This document shows, in pieces, positions 28,918 to 37,365 of a stretch of DNA of 64,000 nucleotides. The notes below the pieces were generated by a model. That model searched no databases, was not told the DNA's origin, and was given only the letters and a program-made list of their open reading frames with translations. The stretch spans positions 96,922-160,921 of the forward strand of contig DHCV01000019.1 in NCBI GenBank assembly GCA_002399025.1. The letters run 5' to 3'. Within the stretch, counting starts at the first letter, position 1, and the number at the start of each line of letters is the position of its first letter. This DNA is from Bacteroidales bacterium UBA4893. Its GTDB lineage: Bacteria > Bacteroidota > Bacteroidia > Bacteroidales > P3. The translations under genes were made by a program, and so were the position numbers.

Positions 28918-28950
28918 CAAATATACATTATTTATGGAATACCTTCCAAA
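28918..28950 (-). promoter_or_regulatory. Promoter for the giant surface-protein gene
   Basis: On the minus strand a TTTG box (28950-28947) and a TATATTTG -7 element (28925-28918) are separated by 21 bp, close to the Bacteroidota consensus. The predicted transcript would have a leader of about 90 nt before the ATG at 28818. Confidence 0.6.
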
Positions 28951-29001
28951 CATTATAACAACTAAAAATAGGAAAAAGTAAGCAAGTTGAGAAAAAAATA
29001 T

Positions 29002-29009
29002 TAAATTTG
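29002..29009 (+). promoter_or_regulatory. Putative -7 element for the small secreted protein
   Basis: TAAATTTG matches TAnnTTTG and ends 48 bp before the ATG at 29058. The nearest TTG upstream is too close to be an ideal -33 box. Confidence 0.4.
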
Positions 29010-29057
29010 CAAAGTTAAAACAGCCATAACTAACAAATTATTAAAAGAATAAAAGAG

Positions 29058-29495
29058 ATGAAAAAAATAATTTTTTTGATTGTATTTATCATAATTACAG
29101 CATTAAACACCAATCTTTTTGCTCAATCTCCAGAGGAAAGTTGTCAAATTATTGAATCAGAAATCAAGGGCAGTATTTATAAAAACTTTTCTGTCAATTC
29201 AAATGGAATTTTGACCTATGTTTGGACTGATAAGAAAAGTAATTCAGAAACTTTTTTGACAATTGATTTGACTCAGATTACTGTCAGTAAGGATGTTTCG
29301 GCAAGAGGATATAGGGTTTTTATAAACTGTATTGATGGAATTGATTGCATAAATGAAAGAGGCAAATTGGGGGACGATGAAACCTATTACGCTGATTTCT
29401 CAAAAACCTATTTTCCTGCAGTTGACGAAAAAGGGATGGTAACAATATACAATCAAATGATGTTTCTCCTAAAATTAGGAAACGCAAATCGATAA
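29058..29495 (+). CDS. Small secreted protein, function unknown
   Basis: The 145-residue protein has a clear signal peptide ending at LFAQ (about residue 23) and a mature part of about 120 residues with several Cys (ESCQIIE, FINCIDGIDCI) that may form disulfides in the periplasm. No domain is recognised. It is divergent from the giant surface-protein gene and convergent with the OppC-type permease gene. Downstream of its stop lies the second 21-bp repeat array. Confidence 0.75.
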   Translation: MKKIIFLIVFIIITALNTNLFAQSPEESCQIIESEIKGSIYKNFSVNSNGILTYVWTDKKSNSETFLTIDLTQITVSKDVSARGYRVFINCIDGIDCINERGKLGDDETYYADFSKTYFPAVDEKGMVTIYNQMMFLLKLGNANR

Positions 29496-29519
29496 TATTT
29501 CAATCTAATTTTTTATCAA

Positions 29520-29632
29520 GGTTTAATAAATTAACTCTTCGTTTTAATTTACTGAAATCAAGTTTTAATAAATTCTTTCTTTGTTTTAATAAATTCTTTC
29601 TTCGTTTTAATTTACTAACTCTTTGTTTTAAT
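29520..29632. repeat. 21-bp tandem repeat array B (six units)
   Basis: The core GTTTTAAT recurs at 29520 (as GGTTTAAT), 29541, 29562, 29583, 29604 and 29625, exactly 21 bp apart. The unit variants overlap those of array A at 15929-16041, including TTTACTAACTCTT and AAATCAAG flanks. On the minus strand the units read as heptads KLKQRVS, KLKRRKN, LLKQRKN, LLKLDFS, KLKRRVN and LLNLDKK. That frame is open and is the same frame as the upstream permease gene after its stop codon, ending in TGA at 29500-29502. No ATG lies in it. Confidence 0.92.
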
Positions 29633-29676
29633 TTTCTCAAATAAGGAGTTATAAAAATTTTTGTTTGTAAGAGAAA

Positions 29677-30786
29677 TTAGGTTTTAACATCCATAGCTTC
29701 TCTTAAGCCAGAGCCAAGAAGAATGAAGGCTAAAACTAAAATCATAATTGCAAGACCTGGAATAATTGCCATATAGGGTGCATCAAGAATAATGTAGCCA
29801 TAGTTTTCTCTTATCATTGTCCCCCATGAAGGCATTGGTGGTTGAACCCCTAAGCCCAAGAAACTAAGTCCAGCCTCTTGCAGAATGGCTGTTGCAAAAT
29901 TGGATGCAGTAATAACAGTTGTCGCTCCAACTACATTGGGGAGTATATGTTTAATAATAATTCTTGAATCTCTAAAACCCAAAGCTCTTCCTGCTTCAAC
30001 AAATTCTTTTTCCTTAATTGAAAGAATCTGTCCTCTGACAACCCTTGCAACATCAACCCACATGGTGAGTCCAACAGCCACAAAAACCTGCCAAAATCCC
30101 TTGCCAAGAGCAAAAGTGATTGCAATAACGAGTAAAATTGTTGGTATTGACCAAACGACATTAATAAGCCACATAATCAAATTATCAACCCATTTACCGT
30201 AGTAGGCAGCAATAGAACCCAAACTAACACCAATCAATAGTGAAATAATAATTGAAATAATTCCAACCGAAAGACTAACTCTTGAACCAATCATTAGTTG
30301 AGAAAGCATATCTCTCCCATATCGGTCAGTACCCAAATAATAAGTTGCTTTCTTGATTTTATAGTTAGTTGTTTTCTTGTTAAGTCTCAAAACCTCTCCA
30401 TCATTAATAGTTTCTCCTGTATAGACTTCGTAGAAAAGAGTATCACCTTTCTCCCAATGCCTGTAAATGGGGGTGGAGCTGTATGGATTTTTTGTTCCGA
30501 AAGCCAAGTGTTTGAAAAAGTACTTCTTTTGAGTTGCTTCAGAGTCATATATCCTAAGAAAATCTATCTTAAAACCTGGTTTTTTTGCTGCAATCTCCAA
30601 ATATTGCTGATTTGCAAATGGAGTCTGGTCGGGAGTAATGGTATATCCTAATATTGCAATAAGTACGAAAAACCCAATAATAAACAAACTTAGCATAGCC
30701 ATTTTGTTTCTTTTAAGTTTTTTCCATACCTCCGAATTTACAGAAGAGTATTTTAAATTTTTGGTTTTTCGTAGCTTAAACAACAT
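29677..30786 (-). CDS. ABC transporter permease of the OppC (peptide/nickel) type
   Basis: The 369-residue protein has an N-terminal helix (about 30-52), a long extracytoplasmic insert, and a C-terminal permease domain of about five helices. The ATPase-coupling EAA loop is visible as EAGRALGFRDSRIIIKHILPN, and LGTDRYGRDMLSQLMIGSRVSL is the OppC/DppC signature. It would form half of an inner-membrane channel for oligopeptides or similar solutes; the OppB partner, ATPases and binding protein are not in the window. It is the last gene of the tgt operon, 34 bp after sufE. The frame continues after its stop into the 21-bp heptad repeats. Confidence 0.9.
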   Translation of the reverse strand: MLFKLRKTKNLKYSSVNSEVWKKLKRNKMAMLSLFIIGFFVLIAILGYTITPDQTPFANQQYLEIAAKKPGFKIDFLRIYDSEATQKKYFFKHLAFGTKNPYSSTPIYRHWEKGDTLFYEVYTGETINDGEVLRLNKKTTNYKIKKATYYLGTDRYGRDMLSQLMIGSRVSLSVGIISIIISLLIGVSLGSIAAYYGKWVDNLIMWLINVVWSIPTILLVIAITFALGKGFWQVFVAVGLTMWVDVARVVRGQILSIKEKEFVEAGRALGFRDSRIIIKHILPNVVGATTVITASNFATAILQEAGLSFLGLGVQPPMPSWGTMIRENYGYIILDAPYMAIIPGLAIMILVLAFILLGSGLREAMDVKT

Positions 30787-30820
30787 TAAGAATAATAAGT
30801 TGAGATAAAGTATAGATTAT

Positions 30821-31243
30821 TTATTTACTAATGCTCATAAAAGCAAGTGCATAGAGCTTTATCTGTTTTACCATTGCTAAAAGTCCATTGCTTCTTGTTG
30901 GTGAAAGATGGGTTGAAAGACCTATTTGTTCAATAAAAAACACCTCAGACTCATAAACATCTTTTGGAGTTTGATTATTGAAAATTCTTAAAAGTAGAGT
31001 AATAATCCCTTTAGTGATAACAGCATCAGAATCTGCCTTTATATCCATTTTACCGTCAATAAGTTCGGCATTAACCCATACTCTCGATTGGCATCCCTTA
31101 ATAAGATTTGCCTCAACTTTATCCTTATCATCTATAATTGGGCAATCCCTTCCTAACTCAATTAAATAATTATACTTATCCATCCAATCCTCAAAGATTG
31201 AAAACTCTTCAATTATTTTGTTTTGTATTTCATCTATTGTCAT
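30821..31243 (-). CDS. sufE: SufE family cysteine desulfurase sulfur acceptor
   Basis: The 140-residue protein matches SufE in size. The active Cys lies in LIKGCQSRVWV, where it accepts persulfide sulfur from SufS and passes it to the SufBCD scaffold for iron-sulfur cluster assembly. Other conserved parts are DWMDKYNYLIELGRDCP near the start and GLLAMVKQIKLYAL at the end. No other suf gene is nearby; in this phylum sufE often lies apart from the main operon. It starts 4 bp after the GH3-like gene and is part of the five-gene minus-strand operon. Confidence 0.93.
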   Translation of the reverse strand: MTIDEIQNKIIEEFSIFEDWMDKYNYLIELGRDCPIIDDKDKVEANLIKGCQSRVWVNAELIDGKMDIKADSDAVITKGIITLLLRIFNNQTPKDVYESEVFFIEQIGLSTHLSPTRSNGLLAMVKQIKLYALAFMSISK

Positions 31244-31247
31244 AAAA

Positions 31248-32744
31248 TTAATTTTTTAGTTTTAGTAATTCGTCAATATATTCTCTTGTATTTGATAGTC
31301 TTGGAACCTTATGTTGACCACCCAGCTTACCTCTTCCCTTTAGCCAAACGTAGAATGAACCCTTTGGAAGATAATTAATTTTTGGTTTTTGAAGAATTAT
31401 GTTTTTATATCTTTTAGCTTCATAATCAGAGTTTAGCTCTTGGAGTGAGGCATCCAAAATCTCTTCAAATTTTTCATAATCGTTTGGTTCTTTTTCAAAC
31501 TCAATAACCCATTCATGATACCTTGTATCTTCCTCAATGTATGGACCAGCCGAATATTCATTCATAATAGCATTTGTAGCCTTACATGCAATATCCAAAG
31601 CCCTATTCGAATTATCTGCAATTAGCTCCTCTCCGCATAGGTTTATGTAGTTTTTGGTTCTTCCTGTTATTTTAAAGCGATATGGCTTTGTTTGAGTAAA
31701 CATAATTGTGTCTCCAATCATATATCTCCACAAACCCCCATTGGTAGAAATAACCATAGCATAGTTTTTGTTCTTCTCAACCATTGAAAGATTAATAATT
31801 CTTGGATTTTCCTTCTCAATATCTTCAAAGGGAATAAACTCGTAGTAGATTCCATAGTCAAGAAGTAGTAGGAGAGAGTCCATAACTGTGCTATCTTGAA
31901 GACCAAAGAAACCCTCAGAAGCATTATAAGTTTCCATATAATTAATCTCTGAAGGTAAAATATCTTTAAATTGAGACATATAAGGTGCAAAGCTAACTCC
32001 ACCATGAAAATACACCTCAAGATTAGGCCAAACTTCTTCCAATCTTTTTCCAGTATGTTGAATAACTCCTTTAAGTAAAACAAGCATCCAAGAAGGAACA
32101 CCCGAAAGAGAAACTACATTGCTTTGAGAAACATCTTCAATCATTTTCTTTAATTTCGATTCCCATTCCGGCATAAGTGCAATTTCTTTCTTTGGTGTCC
32201 TGAAAAATTCAGCCCAATAGGGGAGGTTGTCAATTAAAATTGCAGAAACATCACCAATGAAAATATCATTCTCATACTCATTATCCTGCTCAGAGCCTCC
32301 CAAAGCTAATGATGCACCTGAAAAAATATTGCTGTGAGAATGATTATTAATATAAAGAGCCAACATATCCTTCCCTCCTTTATAATGACACTCCTGCAAA
32401 CTCTCTTCGCTGACAGGTATATACTTACTCTTATTGGAGGTTGTTCCAGAAGACTTAGAAAACCACTTAATATCTCCACTCCAAAGCAAATTTTCTTCGC
32501 CTTTTCTTATCCTATCAAAGAATGGTAATAATGAGTTATAATCATTTAATGGAACCCTCTCTTTGAAAGTTTCCCAATTCTTTATTGATTGATAATCATA
32601 AAACCTTCCCCAAGTAGTATTTTTGGATGACTGAATAAGGGAATGTAAAACATTTTCTTGCACCTCAATAGGATTTTGCATAAAATACTCAATTTGAGGT
32701 ATCCTTGTCTTAATTATTTTGTTTATTAACTTATTTATAATCAT
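31248..32744 (-). CDS. GH3 auxin-responsive-promoter family protein (acyl-adenylate-forming)
   Basis: The 498-residue protein matches the bacterial GH3-like family that is widespread in Bacteroidota. It has the ATP-binding loop SSGTTSNKSKYIPVS, the GGVSFAPYM and YNASEGFFG segments that line the adenylate site, and the hinge-region RFKITGRTKNYINLCGEE. Plant GH3 enzymes join amino acids to acyl hormones through an adenylate; the bacterial substrate is unknown. It lies 8 bp after the LptF/G-type gene and 4 bp before sufE in the same operon. Confidence 0.88.
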   Translation of the reverse strand: MIINKLINKIIKTRIPQIEYFMQNPIEVQENVLHSLIQSSKNTTWGRFYDYQSIKNWETFKERVPLNDYNSLLPFFDRIRKGEENLLWSGDIKWFSKSSGTTSNKSKYIPVSEESLQECHYKGGKDMLALYINNHSHSNIFSGASLALGGSEQDNEYENDIFIGDVSAILIDNLPYWAEFFRTPKKEIALMPEWESKLKKMIEDVSQSNVVSLSGVPSWMLVLLKGVIQHTGKRLEEVWPNLEVYFHGGVSFAPYMSQFKDILPSEINYMETYNASEGFFGLQDSTVMDSLLLLLDYGIYYEFIPFEDIEKENPRIINLSMVEKNKNYAMVISTNGGLWRYMIGDTIMFTQTKPYRFKITGRTKNYINLCGEELIADNSNRALDIACKATNAIMNEYSAGPYIEEDTRYHEWVIEFEKEPNDYEKFEEILDASLQELNSDYEAKRYKNIILQKPKINYLPKGSFYVWLKGRGKLGGQHKVPRLSNTREYIDELLKLKN

Positions 32745-32752
32745 TTTTAGAA

Positions 32753-33835
32753 CTATTTAGGTGCTTTTTTCAATAAATATAAACCAATAATAGTAAAAAT
32801 TATTATCGGTATAAAAACAGAAACTATTGGAGGAAGATTGCCTTTAATTGAGAAAACAGAAGTAACTTTCATCATCATAATAAATGCAAAAGCTAAAGTT
32901 ATACCAACAGCCAAGTGCATTCCAGTACCTCCTCGAGTCTTTCGTGAGGATAAAGAAACTCCAATTAGAGTTAAAACAATATAGGCAAGTGGATTAATCA
33001 GTCTTTGGTATTTCTCAATTAGATAGTTGTTTATCTCCTTAGACCCTCGTTTTATTTCTTTGTCAATAAAATCATTCAGCTCTGAAAAAGTCATTGTTTC
33101 CACCTTAGCTGTGTTAATATTAAACTCAGATGGTTCTATCTTCAAATCCATATCAATTTTATCGCCAGTTATTAGTTTCTCATTCAGCTTATTATATTCC
33201 CTAATCGAATAGTTGGATAAGTTCCAAACCTTTTTAACGGAGTCGTATTGAATGTTATCAGCAGAAATTTTCTTAACCAAGACATTTTTCTCATCAAAAG
33301 TTTCCAAAGTAAACTTATAGCCTATTGCTTTAAAGTTATTGAAGCTCTGAACATAGACTAAGTTATTTGCATTGGTTTGAAAATGAATGTTTTCGAGTTG
33401 ATTTTTATATGGATTTCTCCAATAGACTTTTTCAAACTCAATACGAGGCTTATTTACTTGAGGTATAAGGATATTTGTCATGTATATATTGATAACTCCA
33501 ATCAGTACGGATGAAATGAGAAATGGTCTTAAAAATCTTTTGAAGCTAATACCTGAACTCAATATTGCAATTATTTCAGTTCTTGCTGCCATTCTTGAAG
33601 AAAGATAAATCACTGCAATAAAGAAAAAAAGATGACCAAAAAGATTTACAAAATAAGGAATGAAATTAACGTAATAAGTAAAGATAATTGCCTTCATTGG
33701 AGCCTCTCTTTCCAAAAAATCATCCAGTTTTTCAGAAATATCAAACACAATCACAATCATAATAATCAGAGCAATAGCCAAAAAGAATGTGGCTAAAAGT
33801 TGTTTGATAATATACCAATCAAGTTTCTTCAACAT
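32753..33835 (-). CDS. LptF/LptG family permease (lipopolysaccharide export)
   Basis: The 360-residue protein has the family layout: two or three N-terminal helices, a periplasmic beta-jellyroll of about 150 residues, and three C-terminal helices. The start MLKKLDWYIIKQLLATFFLA and the conserved RINPLAYIVLTLIGVSLS region (here YQRLINPLAYIVLTLIG) are typical. These permeases work with the LptB ATPase to extract lipopolysaccharide from the inner membrane. Only one family member is here, so I cannot say whether it is LptF or LptG. It lies 5 bp after tgt in the operon. Confidence 0.88.
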   Translation of the reverse strand: MLKKLDWYIIKQLLATFFLAIALIIMIVIVFDISEKLDDFLEREAPMKAIIFTYYVNFIPYFVNLFGHLFFFIAVIYLSSRMAARTEIIAILSSGISFKRFLRPFLISSVLIGVINIYMTNILIPQVNKPRIEFEKVYWRNPYKNQLENIHFQTNANNLVYVQSFNNFKAIGYKFTLETFDEKNVLVKKISADNIQYDSVKKVWNLSNYSIREYNKLNEKLITGDKIDMDLKIEPSEFNINTAKVETMTFSELNDFIDKEIKRGSKEINNYLIEKYQRLINPLAYIVLTLIGVSLSSRKTRGGTGMHLAVGITLAFAFIMMMKVTSVFSIKGNLPPIVSVFIPIIIFTIIGLYLLKKAPK

Positions 33836-33840
33836 AATTA

Positions 33841-34971
33841 TTATAATCTATTTGAGACCTTTTTAACCATTTCTTTCTTCCAAAGATGAAAATCGCCTGC
33901 AATAATGTGTTCTCTTGCTTGACCCACTAACCATAGATAGAAACTAAGATTATGAATGCTGGCAATTTGAAGAGCCAAAATTTCTTTTGCAACAAACAAA
34001 TGTCTAAGATAAGCCTTAGAATAGATGGAATCAACGTAACTAACTCCCATTGGGTCAATTGGGGAGAAGTCATTTTTCCATTTTTCATTCTTCATATTCA
34101 TTATTCCTTCTGAAGTGAATAGCATACCATTTCTACCATTTCTTGAAGGCATAACACAATCAAACATATCTATTCCCAAAGCAATACACTCAAGCAAATT
34201 GGCAGGAGTTCCAACTCCCATCAAGTATCGAGGTTTTTCCTTAGGTAAAATTGAGCAGCAATAATCTGTCAATTCATACATGTCCTCAATTGGTTCCCCT
34301 ACAGAAAGTCCTCCAATTGCATTAGCTTCACAATCATAAGACATTACTCTTTCGCAACTTTCCCTTCTAAGGTCTTTATAAACGGAGCCTTGAACAATTG
34401 GGAAGAGAGATTGTGAGTAGCCATAAGGACACTCGGTTTCATTAAATCTTTTTAAGCACCTATCCAACCAAAGGTCAGTTAATATAAGAGATTTCTTAGC
34501 ATAATCGTAGTCGCAAGGATAAGGAGTACATTCATCAAAAGCCATAATAATATCAGCACCAATCTTCCGTTGAATATCAATAACCTTTTCAGGAGTGAAA
34601 ATATGTTTACTCCCATCAATATGAGAACGGAAAACTACACCATCTTCAGTGATTTTTCTGTTATGCCCCAAAGAATAAACTTGATAGCCTCCACTGTCTG
34701 TAAGCATTGGTTTGTTCCAAGAGTTAAAGCGTTGAATACCCCCAGCCTCATGAATGATATCCACACCAGGGCGAAGATATAGATGATAAGTATTACCCAA
34801 AATGATTTGAGCTTTAATATCTTCTTTTAATTCTCTAACATGAACAGCCTTCACGCTCCCAACTGTACCCACTGGCATAAAAATTGGAGTAAGTATATCC
34901 CCGTGAAAAGTTTTTATTGTCCCTGCTCTTGCGTTACAATCCTTTGAAATAGCGTCAATAGTAAATTTCAT
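33841..34971 (-). CDS. tgt: Queuine/preQ1 tRNA-guanine transglycosylase
   Basis: The 376-residue protein matches bacterial Tgt: GTVGSVKAVHVRELK, GNTYHLYLRPG, the active-site LTDSGGYQVYSLGH, GGLSVGEP, YLMGVGTP and the nucleophile region DMFDCVMPSRNGRNG. It swaps guanine 34 for a queuosine precursor in tRNAs for Asp, Asn, His and Tyr. The zinc-site CxCxxC expected after FSPIDP is replaced by GVSYVDS, so the three Cys ligands are missing although the YSKAYLRHLF and SIHNL flanks are kept. ATG 34971 is preferred over the in-frame TTG at 34974. It heads the operon running to the OppC-type gene. Confidence 0.95.
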   Translation of the reverse strand: MKFTIDAISKDCNARAGTIKTFHGDILTPIFMPVGTVGSVKAVHVRELKEDIKAQIILGNTYHLYLRPGVDIIHEAGGIQRFNSWNKPMLTDSGGYQVYSLGHNRKITEDGVVFRSHIDGSKHIFTPEKVIDIQRKIGADIIMAFDECTPYPCDYDYAKKSLILTDLWLDRCLKRFNETECPYGYSQSLFPIVQGSVYKDLRRESCERVMSYDCEANAIGGLSVGEPIEDMYELTDYCCSILPKEKPRYLMGVGTPANLLECIALGIDMFDCVMPSRNGRNGMLFTSEGIMNMKNEKWKNDFSPIDPMGVSYVDSIYSKAYLRHLFVAKEILALQIASIHNLSFYLWLVGQAREHIIAGDFHLWKKEMVKKVSNRL

Positions 34972-35009
34972 CAATAGTTATCAACAAAAAATGTTTAGAA
35001 ATATTTTGA

Positions 35010-35047
35010 CAAAATTAATATTAAATTGTGAATTTTTGATACTTTTG
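35010..35047. promoter_or_regulatory. Divergent promoter region between tgt and the glycosyltransferase
   Basis: On the minus strand TAATTTTG (35017-35010) lies 38 bp before the tgt ATG; on the plus strand TACTTTTG (35040-35047) lies 24 bp before ATG 35072. Both match TAnnTTTG, though the -33 boxes are weak. The plus element falls inside the longest open frame of the glycosyltransferase, which argues for the shorter start. Confidence 0.45.
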
Positions 35048-35071
35048 TTTGTTTTTATATTTAATTATGGT

Positions 35072-36211
35072 ATGGATTTTTTAGATTATAATTTTGACAC
35101 AATTGGTTTTTACTTTGCTATCATATTAGGGATAATCGTTATCTTTCAAATATTTTATTATCTTATTGTTTATGGAAGAGTGGCTTTTTTTAAAGAAAAC
35201 AAATCCAAAACAAATGATAATACAAATTTCTTCCCTTCTGTTTCAGTGGTTATGTGCGTTAAGGACGATGCATATAATTTAGAAAAAACTCTTCCAATTA
35301 TATTAGAGCAGGAATATCCTAATTTTGAGGTTGTTGTTGTCAATGATGCCTCCAAAGATGAAACAGAATATGTCTTAAGAGTTTTACAAGAAATATATCC
35401 AAACCTCAATGTTGTAAATCTTTTCAAAAATGTAAATGGGTTCTTAGGGAAAAAATATCCTCTCTCATTAGGAATTAAGTCGGCAAAAAATGAAATTATT
35501 CTCTTTACTGAATCGGATACTAAACCACAAAATTACAATTGGATAAGTTCTATGGTAAAGGGATTTCAAGCTAATAAGGAAATAGTACTCGGATTTACAA
35601 ATTTTGTTCAAAAGCCAACCTTCCTAAGTACTCTAATGCAATATGAGAATCAAACTTTAGCAATGAACTTTCTTGGAAATGCAATATTGAATAATCCATA
35701 TATGGGACAGGGACGCAATCTGGCATATAAGAAAGAGTTTTTTTTTGATTCAGGAGGCTTTATTTCTCAATATAATGTTTCGGTTGGGGAGGATGACCTT
35801 TTTATCAACAAAAATGCAAATTCCAAAAATACAACAGTAATCCTTAATAAAGAATCTATTAATTTATCTTCTCCAAAAGAAAAAACTGAGGAGTGGATAA
35901 TACAAAAGAAAAGACATTTCAAATCACTATCTCATTTCAAACTAAAAGACAGACTCATATCTACAATAATTCCATTCACAACATTCTTAATCTATGTTTT
36001 ACTAATTCTAAGCATATTATTTCAATTCCCATGGCAATATATTGTCATGGCATTGGTACTAAAATATACAATACAGATTATTATATATTATAAATCATCG
36101 AAAACCTTAGGTACAAAACAAGTAGCTTTCATTTCCCCATTCTTAGAAGTCTTATTTTTACTAATAAATACTACAATTAGGTTTTTCACGTTATTTACAA
36201 AAAAGATATAA
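35072..36211 (+). CDS. Membrane glycosyltransferase, family 2 type
   Basis: The protein is about 379 residues from ATG 35072; the frame is open back to an ATG at 34991, only 16 bp from the tgt region, which would bury the promoter element at 35040. It has one N-terminal helix, a cytoplasmic GT-A domain (FPSVSVVMCVKDDAYNLE, VVVVNDASKDETE, LFTESDTKPQNYNW, and the acceptor-side VGEDDLFINK followed by KKRHFK), then two or three C-terminal helices. Such enzymes transfer sugars from nucleotide sugars to lipid or polymer acceptors at the membrane; the substrate cannot be read. Its stop abuts the sigma-factor ATG, so the two are cotranscribed. Confidence 0.87.
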   Translation: MDFLDYNFDTIGFYFAIILGIIVIFQIFYYLIVYGRVAFFKENKSKTNDNTNFFPSVSVVMCVKDDAYNLEKTLPIILEQEYPNFEVVVVNDASKDETEYVLRVLQEIYPNLNVVNLFKNVNGFLGKKYPLSLGIKSAKNEIILFTESDTKPQNYNWISSMVKGFQANKEIVLGFTNFVQKPTFLSTLMQYENQTLAMNFLGNAILNNPYMGQGRNLAYKKEFFFDSGGFISQYNVSVGEDDLFINKNANSKNTTVILNKESINLSSPKEKTEEWIIQKKRHFKSLSHFKLKDRLISTIIPFTTFLIYVLLILSILFQFPWQYIVMALVLKYTIQIIIYYKSSKTLGTKQVAFISPFLEVLFLLINTTIRFFTLFTKKI

Positions 36212-36823
36212 ATGGAAGTTTCATCAACCAACCTTACTGAAAAAGCTCTAAGGGATTACCAACTTGTTTGCCAAGCAAGAGACCATGGTAGTCAAAAGGC
36301 TTATGCTGACTTGATGAATACCTATCGTGAGCCTATATATTATATGCTTTTAAAGATGACTAATTCATCAACCGATGCTGACGATTTGACAATTGAAGCA
36401 TTTGGTAAAGCATTCAAATCTCTTTCACAATACACTCCCGACTACGCTTTTTCTACTTGGTTATTCAGAATAGCAACAAATAATTGTATAGACTTTATTC
36501 GTAAGAAAAGAGCTAAATTAGTATCCATAGATAATGTTTATACTAATATTGATGGAGAACAAATAGGAATTGACATTGCATCAGAAACCTTAGACCCAGA
36601 AGAAAAGGTTATTGAGAAGCAAAAAATCAAGATGATGCGTGAGATAGTAAGCAAGTTAAAGCCACATTACCGCACTCTAATTGAATTACGTTATTTTGAT
36701 GAACTTTCTTATGAAGAAATAGCACAAGAACTAAACCTCCCATTAGGAACAGTAAAAGCTAAATTATTCAGAGCAAGAGACCTCCTTTACAATATTTATA
36801 AAGATTCTCAAGATAAGATATAA
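36212..36823 (+). CDS. ECF-type RNA polymerase sigma factor
   Basis: The 203-residue protein has region 2 (DADDLTIEAFGKAFKSL, then FSTWLFRIATNNCIDFIRKKR) and region 4 (LIELRYFDELSYEEIAQELN with LPLGTVKAKLFRARDLL) of an extracytoplasmic-function sigma factor. It should direct RNA polymerase to a small set of promoters. No anti-sigma gene with a membrane helix is adjacent, unlike many ECF loci; it instead sits immediately after the glycosyltransferase stop and 8 bp before an acetyltransferase gene. In Bacteroidota such housekeeping-like ECF genes without a partner are known. Confidence 0.92.
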   Translation: MEVSSTNLTEKALRDYQLVCQARDHGSQKAYADLMNTYREPIYYMLLKMTNSSTDADDLTIEAFGKAFKSLSQYTPDYAFSTWLFRIATNNCIDFIRKKRAKLVSIDNVYTNIDGEQIGIDIASETLDPEEKVIEKQKIKMMREIVSKLKPHYRTLIELRYFDELSYEEIAQELNLPLGTVKAKLFRARDLLYNIYKDSQDKI

Positions 36824-36831
36824 AAGTAATA

Positions 36832-37365
36832 ATGAACTTTGAGTCTTTAAAGAATTCTAAGCATATTTCCTTTGCTAAAGAGATATATAACTCCTCTTTT
36901 CCTTTGGATGAGAGAAGGGATTTTGATTTAGTAATTGAAATGATAGGCAAGGAAGGATTTGATTTTTATGTTGTTTATTTTTCTTTTGAGGATAAAAATC
37001 CTATTGGGATTATAAGCCTATGGGAATTTGAGGAATTTGTTTATATTGAGCATTTTGCAATTGATTTATCTCTAAGGCAAAAAGGATATGGCTCTAAGGT
37101 TTTGAATGAAATCATAAATAAATACTCCAAACCTTTTATTATAGAAGTAGAGCCCCCAACAAACGTAGAGGCTCTAAAAAGAATTGACTTCTATAAAAAA
37201 CTAAACTTCTCCCTTTTAGACTTTAACTATCTTCAACCTGCCTATTCGCCAACTCAAAACGCACTCCCAATGAACCTTATGACAAATAATATTCTTTACT
37301 TTACCAATGAAAATATCCAAAAGGCAGTTAGTTTAATTCATAAAACAGTATATAAAACTCTATAA
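36832..37365 (+). CDS. GNAT family N-acetyltransferase
   Basis: The 177-residue protein has the GNAT core: a strand FVYIEHFAIDLSLRQKGYGSKVL that carries the acetyl-CoA pyrophosphate loop (RQKGYGS), followed by a helix and the strand PFIIEVEPP. The substrate is not predictable. It is the last gene of the glycosyltransferase-sigma factor operon. Its 3' end overlaps the end of the convergent TonB-receptor gene by 6 bp, so no terminator separates them. Confidence 0.87.
   Translation: MNFESLKNSKHISFAKEIYNSSFPLDERRDFDLVIEMIGKEGFDFYVVYFSFEDKNPIGIISLWEFEEFVYIEHFAIDLSLRQKGYGSKVLNEIINKYSKPFIIEVEPPTNVEALKRIDFYKKLNFSLLDFNYLQPAYSPTQNALPMNLMTNNILYFTNENIQKAVSLIHKTVYKTL

Noticed and set aside
34991..35071. 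Longer start of the glycosyltransferase gene at ATG 34991
   Set aside because: It would leave 19 bp to the divergent tgt start and would bury the TACTTTTG element at 35040; kept as a possibility only.
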